The notes beneath the pieces were generated by a model. The model saw only the letters and a list, made by a program, of their open reading frames with translations. It was not told the origin of the DNA and did no database searches. Shown one piece after another: positions 1-13,700 of a stretch of DNA of 64,000 nt. The DNA is from Magnolia sinica (Eukaryota > Streptophyta > Magnoliopsida > Magnoliales > Magnoliaceae), in the NCBI RefSeq assembly GCF_029962835.1, contig NC_080574.1, positions 27,502,001 through 27,566,000 of the forward strand, in the 5' to 3' direction. Position numbers and translations under genes: made by a program. Position 1 is the stretch's first letter. Each line of letters starts with the position of its first letter.

Positions 1-1005
1 CGTCCGTATTCTCTTGACAGGGAGTGGTTTCGGTATTACCCGGGTGGCAACGACTAACGGTGTTTTGGACCCTAGCGAAGAAGGGTATCATTGGCCTGCA
101 TCAGGGTAAGACTGGGGCGAGCAACTTTCGGAAGCGGATTGGCTGGTGTACTACACACCACTAACCTGTCTAGTGCGTGTCGTGCTAAGATGTTCGCCGA
201 GTTGTACGGACAGTTCAAAGGATATCAAAGTTACATGGCCCTCGTATTGATGTATTTATTATATCAACACCGTACATCCATTTCGAGAAATCATTTTAAA
301 ACTGATTCCAAAAAATGAGTAATATCAAAAGTTTAAGTGTACCGCACCAGAAATAGCCGTGGATAATGATTCTCACGCTAAAACATTCGTAGGGTCCACC
401 ATAACATTTATTTTTCATCCAATCGGTTCATGAGGTAGAAGATTAAAAAAAAATCATATTAATCCAAACTTATGTGACCCTTAAAAAGTTTTCAATGGTA
501 GACGTTCAATCCCTCGTTGCTTTTTGAAGTGTGGTACATTCGATCTTTGGATTTGTCTTATTTTTCGGGTAAATTCTTGTGACTATCTTGCCAAATGGAC
601 CGACGGTTTGGATATAAGACATACCTCATGATGGTACCCACATAACTTGGTGACGTCAACCCACCGAAGGCGGATTGCTTCCTAGTCTCGAAGTGGGAAC
701 GGGCAGGGGCACCGAATGCCCACCATGACATAAGAGTTCTATCCACACCGTCCATCCATTTTTACATGGATTTTCATGGAAAATGACCAAAATTTAGGCA
801 GATAAAAAGACATGGATGGCCCACACAAATAGGATTAAACTCTCATCGTTGAAACTTCTTAATGGCTACATAAGTTCTACATTGAACTGATATTTGTTTT
901 TTACCTTCATCTAATTCTATATTACTTTACGAATAGATTGGATGGAAAATAAATATCACGATGGGCCTTAGGAAAGTTTCAACAGCAAACAACATTATCA
1001 CCGCT

Positions 1006-1300
1006 GCTTCATGTGGTGTGGTCCACTCGAGCTTTGGACATACCTAAATTTTACTTATAATGAATAAAATTCCACGTAGAAATGGATGAACGGTGCTGAT
1101 AACACCCATACATTATGGTACGCACAAAGAGCCCCTGACCATTCCCAGCGGGGATAGGATGCAAATCATGCAATCCGCGTTCCAACACCCCAGCCTGGTC
1201 GGTAGTGTGTACGCCAGCCATTCGCTTCCGCAAATTTCATAGGGTCCGGATTAGCTGTTACCCAGGTAACACTAAGACCTAGCGGGTGTTACCCTAACCA
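1006..1300 (+). repeat. Exact ~295-bp direct repeat, copy 1
   Basis: Base-for-base identical, as read by eye, to 2752-3046 (constant offset 1746). Identity stops at C1301 versus T3047. It includes a GTTACCCAGGTAAC palindrome near its right end. The identical 60-codon minus-strand open frames at 1051-1233 and 2797-2979 follow from this identity and are not evidence of a gene. Confidence 0.85.
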
Positions 1301-2551
1301 CGTAGATCCCACCTTGATGATCAGATCCGGCCCGATCCGGAGCCTTGGGAGGATTTTAGTGAAGAATATCCAATCATTATTGTTTTCCTGTGGTGTGGTA
1401 CACCTGAGATTTTTATCCCTCTGATATTTTCTATCAAGCCTTAAAATGATCTGTAAAATTGAATTAACGGCATAGATGAAATAAATACATCATGATGGGG
1501 CCCACATATCACCGCACACAGGGGCCTGTAGAACACCCAGCTACAGCATAGCCTAGCTGTAGCTGGCCAGGTACGTGGCGTGTAAAGAAAGAAGCGGATA
1601 GCGTACTGAGTAACTCAGTAGGCTTAGCGTAATGAGTAAACTCTTAGTGGTTCACCATGATTTATATATTTAATCCACTCCGTCCATCCAGTTTTACCTG
1701 ATAATTTTAGTTCTCGAGACAAAATATGAATTATATCCAAGCTTGAATTGACCACACTACAAGAAACAGTGTGAATTGAGTGTCCACCGTTGAAAAATTC
1801 TTGTGCACCATAGAAGTTTTTTATCAAGCTTATATTTGCATTTTCCTTTCATCCACGTCTGTAAGATCTTATGAACAGGTTGAATGGCAAGTAAAAATCA
1901 CTGGGGGCTAGAAAGGTTTCAGCGGTGAAAAATCATTACTACCACTGTTTCCTGTGGTATGATACAGTTGAGGTTTGGATATTCTTAAATTTTGGGTTCA
2001 TCCCCTTAAATGAGTTGAAAAATCATATGGACGGCGTGGATTAAACACATACATTCACAGTGGGCGCAACTAAGTTTACTGGGTACGATAAGAGCGTACT
2101 GAGTAAATCAATACGCAATCCGATTTATGAAAAGACGAGACCAACGTTCCTCAAGCTCCGAGTTGTACGAAGGTTTAAAGGAGATCAAAGTTATATGGGC
2201 CCCACAGTGATGTATTTATTATATCTACATCGTTCATATATTTTTAGATATCATTGGACAGCATTACCCAAAAAATGAATAATATCCAAAGATCATATCG
2301 ACCACACCACAAATAGCAGTAGAGAATGATTTTCACTGTTAAACATTTCATGTGGTCCACTTGATAGTTAGATCTGTCTTATTTTTCGTCTCAAGCCTTA
2401 TGACGAGTTCGCCAAAAGGATGGACAGTTTGGATATAACACGTACCCATTATCAGACCCACAGAACTTACCAACGTCGTTACAGGCTTACTTGATCAAGT
2501 AACTTACGCCATAAGCATTCACTGGACTTTCGTGCATTAACACATGTCCGG

Positions 2552-2553
<2 letters not shown>

Positions 2554-2595
<42 letters not shown>
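2554..2595. repeat. (TA)n microsatellite
   Basis: An uninterrupted TA dinucleotide tract of about 20 units within the upstream repeats. Confidence 0.95.
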
Positions 2596-2599
<4 letters not shown>

Positions 2600-2751
2600 A
2601 TGTAGAGTTATTTCATAGTCATGTGGGGCCCACCTTGATTATATGTTTTATCTAAGCCGTTCATTCATTTTGACATATCATTTTAAGCGTTGAGTACAAA
2701 AGGTCGATATATTAAAGGTTGAAGTAGATCACACCACATGAAACCATTAGA

Positions 2752-3046
2752 GCTTCATGTGGTGTGGTCCACTCGAGCTTTGGACATACCTAAATTTTAC
2801 TTATAATGAATAAAATTCCACGTAGAAATGGATGAACGGTGCTGATAACACCCATACATTATGGTACGCACAAAGAGCCCCTGACCATTCCCAGCGGGGA
2901 TAGGATGCAAATCATGCAATCCGCGTTCCAACACCCCAGCCTGGTCGGTAGTGTGTACGCCAGCCATTCGCTTCCGCAAATTTCATAGGGTCCGGATTAG
3001 CTGTTACCCAGGTAACACTAAGACCTAGCGGGTGTTACCCTAACCA
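2752..3046 (+). repeat. Exact ~295-bp direct repeat, copy 2
   Basis: Second copy of the block at 1006-1300, same orientation, 1746 bp downstream. The flanking repeat sequence on both sides is only distantly similar, so the identity is confined to this block. Confidence 0.85.
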
Positions 3047-4091
3047 TGTAGAGCCCACCTTGATGTATTTGTTGTATATCCACCCCGTCCAACGGATTTT
3101 CCATATCATTTTAGGACACAATTCTAAACCTTAACAAGATTCAAATCTCAGGTGGACCATACGATTAGAAATAGTGATGAATGATCATTAAAATTTTTTG
3201 TGGACCAAAAAAGTTTTTGATCAAATTAATCTTTGCATTTTCCCTTCATCCAATTATTCTCAACATTATCTACAGGTTTGATTGCAAATAAACATTAATA
3301 TAAAAAAACTTATGATCGGCCTTTTGGAAATTTTAATGGTAAGTGACTCAATCACTACTGTTTCTCGTGGTGTGGTCCGCCTGATATTTATACTTTCATA
3401 ATTCTTGGGGCCCCAAACTAAAATGGGCTGTATAAATGTATGGACGGCGTGGATATAGAAAAAACTCATCAAGGTGAGCCCTACAGTAAGGGCAAATAAC
3501 ACCTTTAACCTGGCCAATAGATATCTTTGTGCCTACCGCTGTGTGGGTCTACAGAGATGTCCCTGACAAATCTGCTCCGTCCAGATGTTTTGAAACACTA
3601 CAATTGGACACAATGCTAAAAATCAGGCAGATCCCAAACACAATGCCAATAAAACAGTGTGAACAACAACATCCACCGTTGAAACCTTCCTGGAGTTGAA
3701 TACGATGTTTATACGCCATCCAAACAGTTCATGCAATTATTACCACGTAGATAAACTGCAGGAACAAATATCATCTTGGAACAAAACGTCCCGCAGATCA
3801 ATTCCCACTGTTTCATGTGGTATGGCCAAGTCGAGGCCCACTTGAGTTTTTGATCTGACTGATTTTTATAATCCTACCCTATTTTGATCTTTGAAAAAAT
3901 ATGGATCGAATGGATTTATCACGGCAAATCTGTCTACCCCACAGTCCCTGACACGAGATACCTGTGCCCGGTCACACGCAAGTCGCTCCCCTTTCACAGA
4001 TATTCGCCCTTTTCTGACCAGTATCCGCAGGCCAACGATATGCTGCAGACGCGAGTAACACTCGCAAGTAATACCTAATTCGCAGCCCTCT

Positions 4092-4099
4092 TATAAATA
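4092..4099 (+). promoter_or_regulatory. TATA box of the copy A oligopeptidase gene
   Basis: TATAAATA followed by AGGGG lies 390 bp upstream of the ATG at 4482. A start site about 30 bp downstream would give a 5' UTR of roughly 360 bp. It lies outside the block shared with copy B, where homology begins at about 4207. Assignment as core promoter is inference from motif and distance. Confidence 0.5.
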
Positions 4100-4119
4100 A
4101 GGGGTGCGGGTTCCATGGA

Positions 4120-4481
4120 TCCCCAAATCCACCGATCCACCGATCAATCACGTTGGGCCCCACAGTCAGGGATCCCACCACCTGATCTACGGAACCCGCG
4201 CCCACATGGAACGGTTCTGATGATTGGACCACCCAACATGTGGGCTCCAGTGGCGACGACCCAACCTGAAACCTGAATCCTGAGTCGTGTCGGAGGCGAA
4301 ACGAACACATTCCATTCGTCTCTCAAACACCTCTACCCGGCCGTCTGACGCTTGACCCTCGACCCTCCGACCACGGCTTCGAAAATCCCGCTCACAGAAT
4401 CAGAACAACAGTTAAAAAAAACAAAAAAAAAAAAAGAAAAGAAAAGAAAAAAAGAATAAGGAGAAAGAGAGAGTACCGTAA
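4120..4481 (+). other. Probable 5' UTR of copy A, with a minimal uORF
   Basis: This lies between the TATA box and the start codon. From about 4207 it aligns with 60100-60345 upstream of copy B. A tiny upstream reading frame (ATG at 4206, four codons, then TGA) is present in both copies. An A-rich tract lies at 4415-4470. UTR limits are inferred, with no transcript evidence. Confidence 0.4.
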
Positions 4482-4755
4482 ATGGTACGTCTCGGCGAAC
4501 TTTGTTATTTCCTTCTCTTTCTAACCGGTCTTCTCCTCCTCCCATTTCCTCCTTTCCCTCTCTCCATCTCTGCAAAAGCAACAACAGCAGAAGCCATGAA
4601 AGCTCCAGTAGCGAAGAAGGTGAAGCACGCGATGGAGATGTTTGGTGACGTTAGGAACGACGATTATTACTGGCTTCGAGACGATTCACGCTCCGATCCG
4701 GAAGTCCTTTCCTACTTGAAAGAGGAGAATGCGTATACAGATTTCGTTATGGCAG
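4482..4755 (+). CDS. Exon 1, copy A (residues 1-91 plus first base of codon 92)
   Basis: The first ATG gives a hydrophobic, Leu/Pro-rich N-terminus (about residues 8-29), then APVAKKV and the conserved [11 protein letters not shown] segment. The donor is G|GTTTGT at 4756. The open frame continues only two more codons into the intron. The Gly codon is split 1/2 with exon 2. Confidence 0.92.
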
Positions 4756-7700
4756 GTTTGTAAAAAACCTAGGGTTTTCTTTTTCTCTTCTTTCTTTTAT
4801 CATGCATGCGGCTGTATGGTTTCTTTTTTAATGGCTGTGATTTTATCATATCATGTAAATTTTTTTTTTTTGTTTCTTTTAGTTTGATGATAGAAATACG
4901 GATAATACTGTGTGCGCGTAGCGTGCACAGAGTCTCGGTGCGCACATCTCCCAGAGTCCAATAACGGTGGCGCGGATCTCAGTGCGCATTGCAGAAAGGG
5001 CGCTCGAAAATCTGCATTTTGAAGTTGCTTGGGAGACACCCGCTGACCGTCTTCTACTGGCGGGGGGTAATGTGTGCCGAGACTCTTGGCGCTCACAGTG
5101 CGCATTGAAGTTGTGCTCACGGAAATTTCCACTTCAATCGATGCTTGGGCCTCGTTCGTTCTGTAGCATATGCCGTGGATTGTTGACAGAACAGAAATTG
5201 CACTGGCCGGGGCCTCAAACAATCTGATTGATGACATGCAAACTGACAGAATAATGACATGGGACCAAGGTTTTAAATTGCTGTATTGGGTATCATATCA
5301 TTTGCCACTGATACGGCCCTGTATCAGGCTGTTCACGGCCGATACAGCCATGTTGTTCATGATTGATGTGGTATATGTCAGGTGGTGGTGGTGGGACCTG
5401 CGGATCACTGGCAAGAATGATCCTGATTTGTCATGCCCCGGAATTTGGGTGCCGAGTAGGCTACTTGAAAACCCAAATTCCAAGCCAGTGAGATTAATTT
5501 AATTTAAAATTTAACACAACATGCATCACTATTCACTTTCAAATACAACCAACCTTTAAATTCAATGGAAATTTTATAAATTCAAACCAATATGTCATTC
5601 AATGTCCACGGGTTTCTAAATATAATGCTATCAACTATTTTGTTAAAAAGGGTGAAACAATACAATTTCTCATTGCATGAAAAGTTAACCAAGCCTAATA
5701 CATATGAAAACTAAAAGAGAAGTCCTGCATGCTCGTAATACTCCAACTTTGAACCTGCAAAGCTGATGTAGAGAGAGTCGCTGACAGTTTCATGGACAAG
5801 ATGGATCAGAAAAGGCTCGGTCGACGACAGAAGTGATTCAGACCGTCGGACCTTAAATCGGGCGTATCTTGCAATTCGGAATGAGTTAGCGGACGTAAAA
5901 TATATGATTTTGGGGTAGAACGAGCTACTTTAGCCACCCAACCCGGCTATGCCGGGTTGCGTAAGCCGGATTTGCGAAATACCACCATATCGACGGTCGT
6001 TTCCCTATTTTAATTTCGTCTTTACTATAAATAGTAAGTTTTAGTTTGATTATAACTCTTCATCTGTTGGGCTTTAGGAGTTGTGCTCAACATGAGAAGT
6101 GCTTAGAATAATTAGGAGAACAGCTTGGTGATGCCAAATAGGACTCTTACTATTTTTGGCCAAAAACCTTGCGCACTAGTAGACACACCATGACCGTCTA
6201 TAAAGAGTAAGTTTACTATTTATAGTAAGTTGCGAATTCTAGGAGTTTTAGTTGTAGTTTGATTCTGAATTCTCTCCTATTGCTTGGTATCCCTATTTAA
6301 AGGGTTGTGAACTCGTTTATTTCATTCATCAATCAAATTACGAATTTTATAGAATTTATTTCTATTTTGCTTGCTTTCTTTCTCGTGGATTTGAGAAGTC
6401 TCTATGAGGAGTCCCGAGAAGTTCCGTAGATTCGGAACAGTTATCTCCTTGAGGAAGATGGTGCTCGACCTCACTTCCTTCCCTGCGTCAAAAACTCTTT
6501 GAGTGGGGGTGAGCATAACAGCTTGTGGCATCATATCATACCCAAAATTTGAAACTTCCAAGTTTGTACATTCAAAATTCAGCAAGTAAAATTAATAAGC
6601 AGAAATCAAACATATGAAGGAAACATTAAATCGCATAGATACTTTAACATATACTAATACACTGGAATGACAAATCAATTCAATGTTAATGTCTGATTTG
6701 ATCCTTTTTGGAGTAATCTAGGGTAGAGCACCTGTGTCCTTGTGTACTGATTCTTTTATGAGATGACCCTGGGCAAAGCACCCGTCCCGTGCTGATCCTT
6801 TTAGGAATGACCCTAAGTAGAACACCCATGATAATGTGTTGATCCTTTCGGAAATGACCCCGGGCAGAGCACCCATACTTGATTCACTTAGCCTTACATT
6901 AGAATACGACACATTTCAGGCCAATAATCGAATATTCAATAAATGTTAAATTCACAAGTACAACACAAAAAAAAATCTATTCCACATAACGATACATTCA
7001 GGACGAAAATAAAATCAACGTGCTACATGACTAGGATTAAAGCATATACAAGTATCAAGTGAAACATGATGACACATGCTATCAAAATCAGAATCTATGC
7101 ATCACATATACGTATAAACATGGAATTAAAAAAAATAGGCAAGGATCATCCACCTGATCTGAGCGAGAAAATCTGTTGTGTTGCTGGAAATCATGTGTAC
7201 ACGATTTAAGTTCGATTTCCACTTACACGCAATTCTACGTGGTTATACTTGTGCGACTTGGTGCGAATCGGTGCATTTCTGATGTGAATCAATGGAGTTC
7301 TCTACATGAAAACACACATGCTGATCATACATCTATTCAACAAAGGTTTTTGGTCTTCCTGGACCGTGATCTAACAAAACAACACATCGACTCGCTGAGT
7401 TGACTCAGTGACTCACTACAATTCATACTACGACTATGAACTGTTTCGCATTAAAAGAACTAGAAGGAGGCTTACCTGCTGGATGGAATATGAGGAACCT
7501 GACTTAGCCTTGAAAACACACTCGAATTCGTAACTCAGCAAGTTGACTCGCCAAGTCGACTCAGTCGTCGAATTTCTTCCCTCTCTATCTTCTGTTTTTC
7601 TTCCTTTTTCTTGTTTTCTTCTTCCATTCTCTCTCGTTTTCTTCTGTTTCTTTCTCTAGATCATGTCAGCAAAGGGGTGTAGGAAATGGCAACTCGGAGT

Positions 7701-10700
7701 GGGTCACTTGCTTGTTCTTCTCTCTCTATTTTGTTTTTGTTTTCTTCCTTTTACTTCTTCTTTCTTTTCTTCTCTCTATTTCTGTCTTTTCTTTCCCCCA
7801 TTTTGATCTCTTTCTGACAAAAAGCTTTATATTTTTGGAAAAACGAATTGCACAAGAGGATGTTGTGTCGGTGTGTACGGTTGGATGGCCGGTTACGAGT
7901 GGGCTTCAGATTTTACACACTGTCGCTGATCTCGATTAAAGTCTGGTGATCTAACATCGATCATGTGGGCCACACATTGCTCAAAATGGATTTCAAATCC
8001 TCTTGTTGCATGCTGTCATGGCCGGCGGCCATCGATGGAGAAGAAGGGTCGTGATAATGGCATATTCTTGTACGGTGGATGCTTCTTCATTCTGGTTGTT
8101 TGGATGGTCTAGATTGGCCATGGGAAACTTGGGGTATAATAAAATTGAAGCTTGACTCAAATTTTCCAGGTGGGTTCGAAGGTTGAGTGATTCCAACCGC
8201 CACATGCTATTGATGATGAAAACGGGATCTTCGAGCATGGTTTTTGATTCTTGGTTACTGCTGGCAATTAGTTTGGAGATTGAAAGGTTATGAATGGAAG
8301 ATCAGTTGGATGGTTTACTGATTTTGAACAATTTTGATCGCAAGGAAGGAATCGTGAAGAAATGTTAGGAAGAAGGTTTTTGGTGATGAGTCCGGGTTTG
8401 CATCCTTGACAGCATGCTACTGTTGGATTTGATGTCGTTCAATGATGCTTAGAGACTAGGCTAGGATTGAATGAATCCAAGTCTTGTGGTGATTCTCACC
8501 CTCAATGTCGGAGAAAACGGAAAGAAATTGGAGGAAGTAACAGGGTGGCATGCGGAACATGGATTTGCTTTCAGAAATCGTGTCTATAGTGGAAGCTAGG
8601 TGGGGTCCATCGTGGTGATTAAGAGAGATCCAAACCGTCCATTGAGTGTGATGGTCCTGATAGGGCATAAGCTCAAAAATCATGTAGAGCTAAACTTCAG
8701 GGTGGCTGCACGATAGGAAACTAGGAGTTGAATGCTGGCCGTTGAAACTCCTATGGAAGCATGATGGATGATCTGGATCATCAAGGTGGGTCCCATTGTG
8801 ATGGTTTGGAGATGGCGGTAAGTATAGGACCCATCATCCACCTCATGAAGGAGGAGAATTCATTAGGGGGAGTCGGGGCTTTCCGATTCTTTGGCAATGG
8901 CATGCATTGCATGGCAACGCACGTTGGAAGATTCTTTAAAAAAAAAAAAAAAAAACTGGTGAGGCAGTGGGCCCCACCAATATATTTGTGAGAAATCTGT
9001 GCAGTCTATCTGCCTTGTTGGATTATGTTAGGACATGGGCCAAGAAATGAGGCAGATCTAAAACTCAAGTGGGCCACACCGTAGGAAACAATGGGATTTG
9101 GTACCCACCCTTGAAATGAAAAACGGGTTGTTACAAGATCTGTTCGATTCTAATGACAGTGGGCAGCGTGCACATGGTACACCTTGATTGAGGGATCCGG
9201 ATCTGGCCGTAAAAAAATGTTGATGACGGTGAGGTGTGCTGTGGTCTCGAACTTGTAAAAGGGTTCGACGATGACGAGGGTGTTGTTGCTGATCGGTTTA
9301 ACTGGCAGTGATGTTGGTGGAACGGAGGATGTCTGAGTGGCGCTGCAATGGGTTTTAACAGAAAGGGGGTTCCAACCACGGAAATATATGGTAGTGGGTG
9401 GTGAGAAGAGGGTTGTTGATCGATAATGGTGGACGAGGGTTTGGTGATGATGGTTGCGGTTGTCTGAGGAAAGACAGATCGATAATGTTGGGTTGATTTG
9501 ATAGGGGTGCCAATGGTCTGCAGAGGTGTCGGTGAAGATGAGATCAACACTTGATCGGCGGTGATAGTTGCGTGGTTGTCTGAGCAATGATGGACACAGA
9601 CAGAACGTCACTGATGATGATGGTGCTGGTGGGACGAAAATATACCGGGAGTTGGTGTATGAAGTTGGTGGTGAGAGATTTGCAGATGGATGTTACATTG
9701 GGATTCAATGTATGCCTTGGAGAGTGGAGGAAGATCTGACCGACAAAATTTTCAGGATCAGTGGCCCAGATCAAAGATCGGCTCTGATGCCATGACAAAT
9801 AATAAGTAACAAAAATGATTTTGAATAATTTTCTTGTATATTTTCTTTCTACATTAATGTTGTATAAATACAATAAAGGTGTACAAGATACAATGAACAT
9901 GCACATTGGCCCTGTGGGTTTTAACACTGAGGTTATGGGTTCGAGTACTCATGTGGTGTGGGTGGGTGTGAGGGTGTGTGTTAAAAAAAGGGACACTGTT
10001 TAAAGATGAAATTCCCAGATTTTGGGGTCTTGATTAATAATTAGTGTAACGCCCCGAGATTTCGACTCTCGTGGACAACACGATAAGTCGAATTCCAGGA
10101 TATTAATTTGAGTATGTCAGAGTGTAAATACTCCACATATTCCTTACAATCATATAAATTCACATTTTCATGCATCACAGCATAAATGATGGGAAAATTA
10201 AATCTCATTCCATTAAAATAACTATTCTAAGTTCCATTCACCACCGTTTTGTCAACCATAAAAATATAGTACATGCTCGGTCGTTCCATGAGACTTATTA
10301 CAAATTCAAAATTCAAGTAACTATTACTAAGAAAGCAAAATAAATAAAAGGAGAAAAATCTTGTCCAAGCTGCATGGTTTTAAATGATGGTATCGGCCAC
10401 TGTATCGGCCCCACGGAAAAATGATACGATACAGCATCGCGTATCAGAATCGGGCCTTGTATTGGTCAGAATTTTTTTTAGCAAAAAAATATGAAATATT
10501 ATTAGAAAAACAGAATGAAAATGAGATATTCACGAATCTATCATTTTATTTTTTTTTGGGTATTTTGACCATGTATTTAATGGTGTATTGGACCATTCTT
10601 TGACAAGAATGTTGTCCTAATGGGTTGACCTAATGTAAGGTCTGGTGTTGATTTTTTCTTTACATAAACTGTTGATATATGTCATAAATTGATATCATAT

Positions 10701-13700
10701 ATTACTAATGGTCTAACATGTCCAAGAACTCGAGAAGTATCACTACTCAGTACTCACTAGCCCGTTCAGTAGTATGTATGTCGTACGTGTTTGCTTGGAG
10801 AATGTGTGTAATAGGTGAAGTGTATGTAACAACTAAAGATGTAAGTGTAGAAATACTTAGTACTTACCAATTTCCTTAAATGTGAATAATCTCTAAAAAA
10901 AACATTACTCTTAATTCTTAATAAGAACTCACCAATCACCACCAAAAGTGAAAATCTGGCTGATTGTGGTTGGTCGACTTCCACATCCTCGTCATCATCT
11001 GACTGTGCTTGTGGCTGTGCAACAGGTGCTGCTATTGTATATCCATAATAACCAGGGCCAAATGGAAAGAATAGGTTAACGAAATCTGAGGAAGAGTGAT
11101 CTGACTAGGAACTGACCCTAATCCCAAGTAAGGATATCCACCAGCACCAGACGAATAGCCATACTACTGCTCGTACTGTTGAGACTGTGATACTGATGAC
11201 GAATAACTTGGATTTGGATCCGGATATCCATATCCATATTGATGATCGAAAGGATTACTTTAACATGAAAGTGGCGCAACCTACTCTGTGTATCCGTAAG
11301 GATTGTTTCCATAATGTCCGTAAGCCTCCTGATGTCCTGGTGCTCCATGAGTGCCACTGGTGCCAGCCTCTCCAGAATGCTCCCCCTCCCCCCCCCGGGC
11401 TGGCTGTATCGTGACTCAGTACACTCATAAGTCCGACCTTGTGTACCATGTCGGTGCTCATCAGTCTCCCGATTCGTAGACGGCTGTATGGTGTGTTGAG
11501 CAACACAAGCAATATGTGCATTACTACCACCATCACCATCATTGTCACCGCTATGGCTATCAATTTGAGTCGCACAACTATTACGTTCACCTTTGTCAGC
11601 TTCTTCAATAATAGGCTCTGGAGGACAGCTCTGAGCGGTTTTTGCAATGAGTTCTGGGTATTCAAGTTTCTCACTTTCAGTTGCTTCTTTGCCTTTTTCC
11701 CTTTGTTCAAGCCATGGAAGAAGAGGGCCATCTTCAGCAAAAATATAGTCCAAATTTATTGGACAATATTGCGCTTGGTTGTTAGCTTGCCCTCTTGCTT
11801 TCTTCATGTTTTTCAAATGCAGCCTCACATTATAGTAGATAAATACATTTTTTTGCTCCTTTATCTACTTCAATCGATTCTGTTGCTTAGTGTGGATGTG
11901 AGCGAAAGTGCTCTAATTTCTTTCACAACTAGCAAAAGATGTACATTGACTCAAGATTCTTATTGCAATATTCCGCAGCGTAGGTGCACTTTCTCAATAA
12001 TTGACCCACCATTGAGCTGCATAAATAACAAAGAAATATATCTTAATATCATATATTAGTTATTTAGTTTATTAAATTTGTAAAAACATACTTTATAGTT
12101 TATAACTTAATACACCTACCTGGATTGGTTCTTTGTATTGCAGCTCGTACAAGTTGGTCTCCAAAGCTGCCCATTGTCAGTTCAGACACTTCTACCTGTG
12201 AAATAGTAGCTAATAATAAGTACCACAAGTCTCAGACTCTACACAATACAATCTACATATGTAAATAATTAGTAACTTCATTAATAACATCAACCTGTCG
12301 GTTAATGTTTGGCTCCAACCTTTTTATAACATTCTTTAAACCGAGAGTAATCTCATCAACATCTTTATATGTAGTCGCATATCGTAATTGTGGGTTTAAA
12401 AAGAAGCCTGGAAGTTGATTAAAAGAGAGAACAATAAAACATATTAAATGTTCAACATTACATAAACAACCAAAGGAAAAATAATAACTAAATTTAATCA
12501 CTGTATGCAACTTATGTTTACCTGCTGCGTGGAGATCATGATGAAGCTGTCTATTCCATGGCCTATCTATGAGCTTCCAATATTCCTTGTAGTGTTTACA
12601 ATCACGTTGAATTGAAGCTTCATAAAGAAAGCCCATCGTCGGTCTATCATCACTTTCCACCAGTCAAAGAACCTTAGTAAAATGTTCCATTGCTTTCATA
12701 ATTTCTGAGACTTTTTTCCAATATGTGGTCTCTTATAATGGCACACATCTACACAGGCGTGCCACTTGTCTTTTGTCCATACTTCGAGTTGAGCCATTGT
12801 CGAGATGCAACCATCTCGCTAAGTGCCCCTCTATGATTGTACAAATTCTCCATGGCTATGAAATTTGTGGCGAATCTAGTCGCCCCAGGCCTCAACAACT
12901 CCCACCCACCTGTGAATTTTTTCATAAGAGCAATTATTCAATTGTGATTGTAAATATATGTTGTGATCAATCTTGCCTTTTCAAACGGTATCGATACATT
13001 AGGCTTCTTCCCAATATCCTCAAGGATGAGATCAATGTAATGTGCTGCACAAGGTGACCAAAATAGATGATGCCTCTTCGCCATAGGATGTGTTCCTGCT
13101 AGTTTATATGCTGCCTCATTATTAGTGACAATTTGCACCACATTACTTTCCCCAATTTCTTCTACAATTCTATCCATTAGACCAACTATATGCTTTGCAT
13201 CCTTCACTTCATCTAATGAATAGATGTCTCTAATAAAGACTGTACCCAGGTGGGAGTAGGCCATGAAATTTATCATACTCAATCTGGTTGGGCTAGTCCA
13301 ACCATTACACATGATTGTACATCCTCTACTTGCCCATATGCTTCTAAATGATTGTACACAAGCCACATTTCCTGGTACACTTGATTTGAATACTTTGAAT
13401 CTAGGTCATAAGAACTAAGGGCTTTAATCCTAGGTCTCGCATCAGCCGTTGCATCCACAAACACCTGAGAGTATGGGCCATCGACGATATATGGAGGAAT
13501 ACTATTGTCTAAGAACAACTTTGCAGCTGCCTTTCCAAGATTATCTACTATTTGCTTTGACCACATGTTGCAATTTCTTCTACGTGCTAGTGGCCTTTCT
13601 AAACACTGTTTCGTCACCAGGAGGTGCTCGTGGCTCCCTCTCGTCATCAAGATTGTGAATATGAGGGGAGGGGTTAGGCTGAGAAGGGTGTGACTCTTGT

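Larger units (their letters stand above)
1..4080. repeat. Upstream intergenic repeats, mostly palindromic GGGCCCACCTTGATG-type MITEs
   Basis: No gene recognised. The stretch is made of overlapping copies, in both orientations, of a MITE whose ends read like GTGGGGCCCACCTTGATG followed by a TATCCACRCCGTCCATCC motif. Its middle carries GTGGTGTGGTCCAC and its variants. Examples lie near 1490-1510, 1660-1690, 2200-2240, 2620-2660, 3050-3100 and 3440-3480. Small open frames here (such as 91-318, 2060-2278 and 3266-3517) lie inside these repeats and match no protein known to me. A (TA)n microsatellite sits at 2554-2595. Confidence 0.7.

Noticed and set aside
1051-2979. Two identical 60-codon minus-strand frames
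   Set aside because: They fall inside an exact DNA repeat rich in MITE motifs, so identity at protein level carries no extra information.
4851-5237. Minus-strand open frame of 128 codons, with a counterpart at 60889-61269
   Set aside because: Conserved only because the intron is duplicated. A one-base difference shifts the frame between copies, and the protein shows no recognisable domain.
9131-9611. Minus-strand frames of 139 and 153 codons, with counterparts at 61336-61803
   Set aside because: Their similarity reflects a shared copia-like leader. The amino-acid sequences diverge as freely as the DNA and hold no motif.
11187-12059. Forward frames opposite the hAT transposase, up to 206 codons
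   Set aside because: Antisense shadows. The minus strand carries the recognisable transposase dimerisation motifs.
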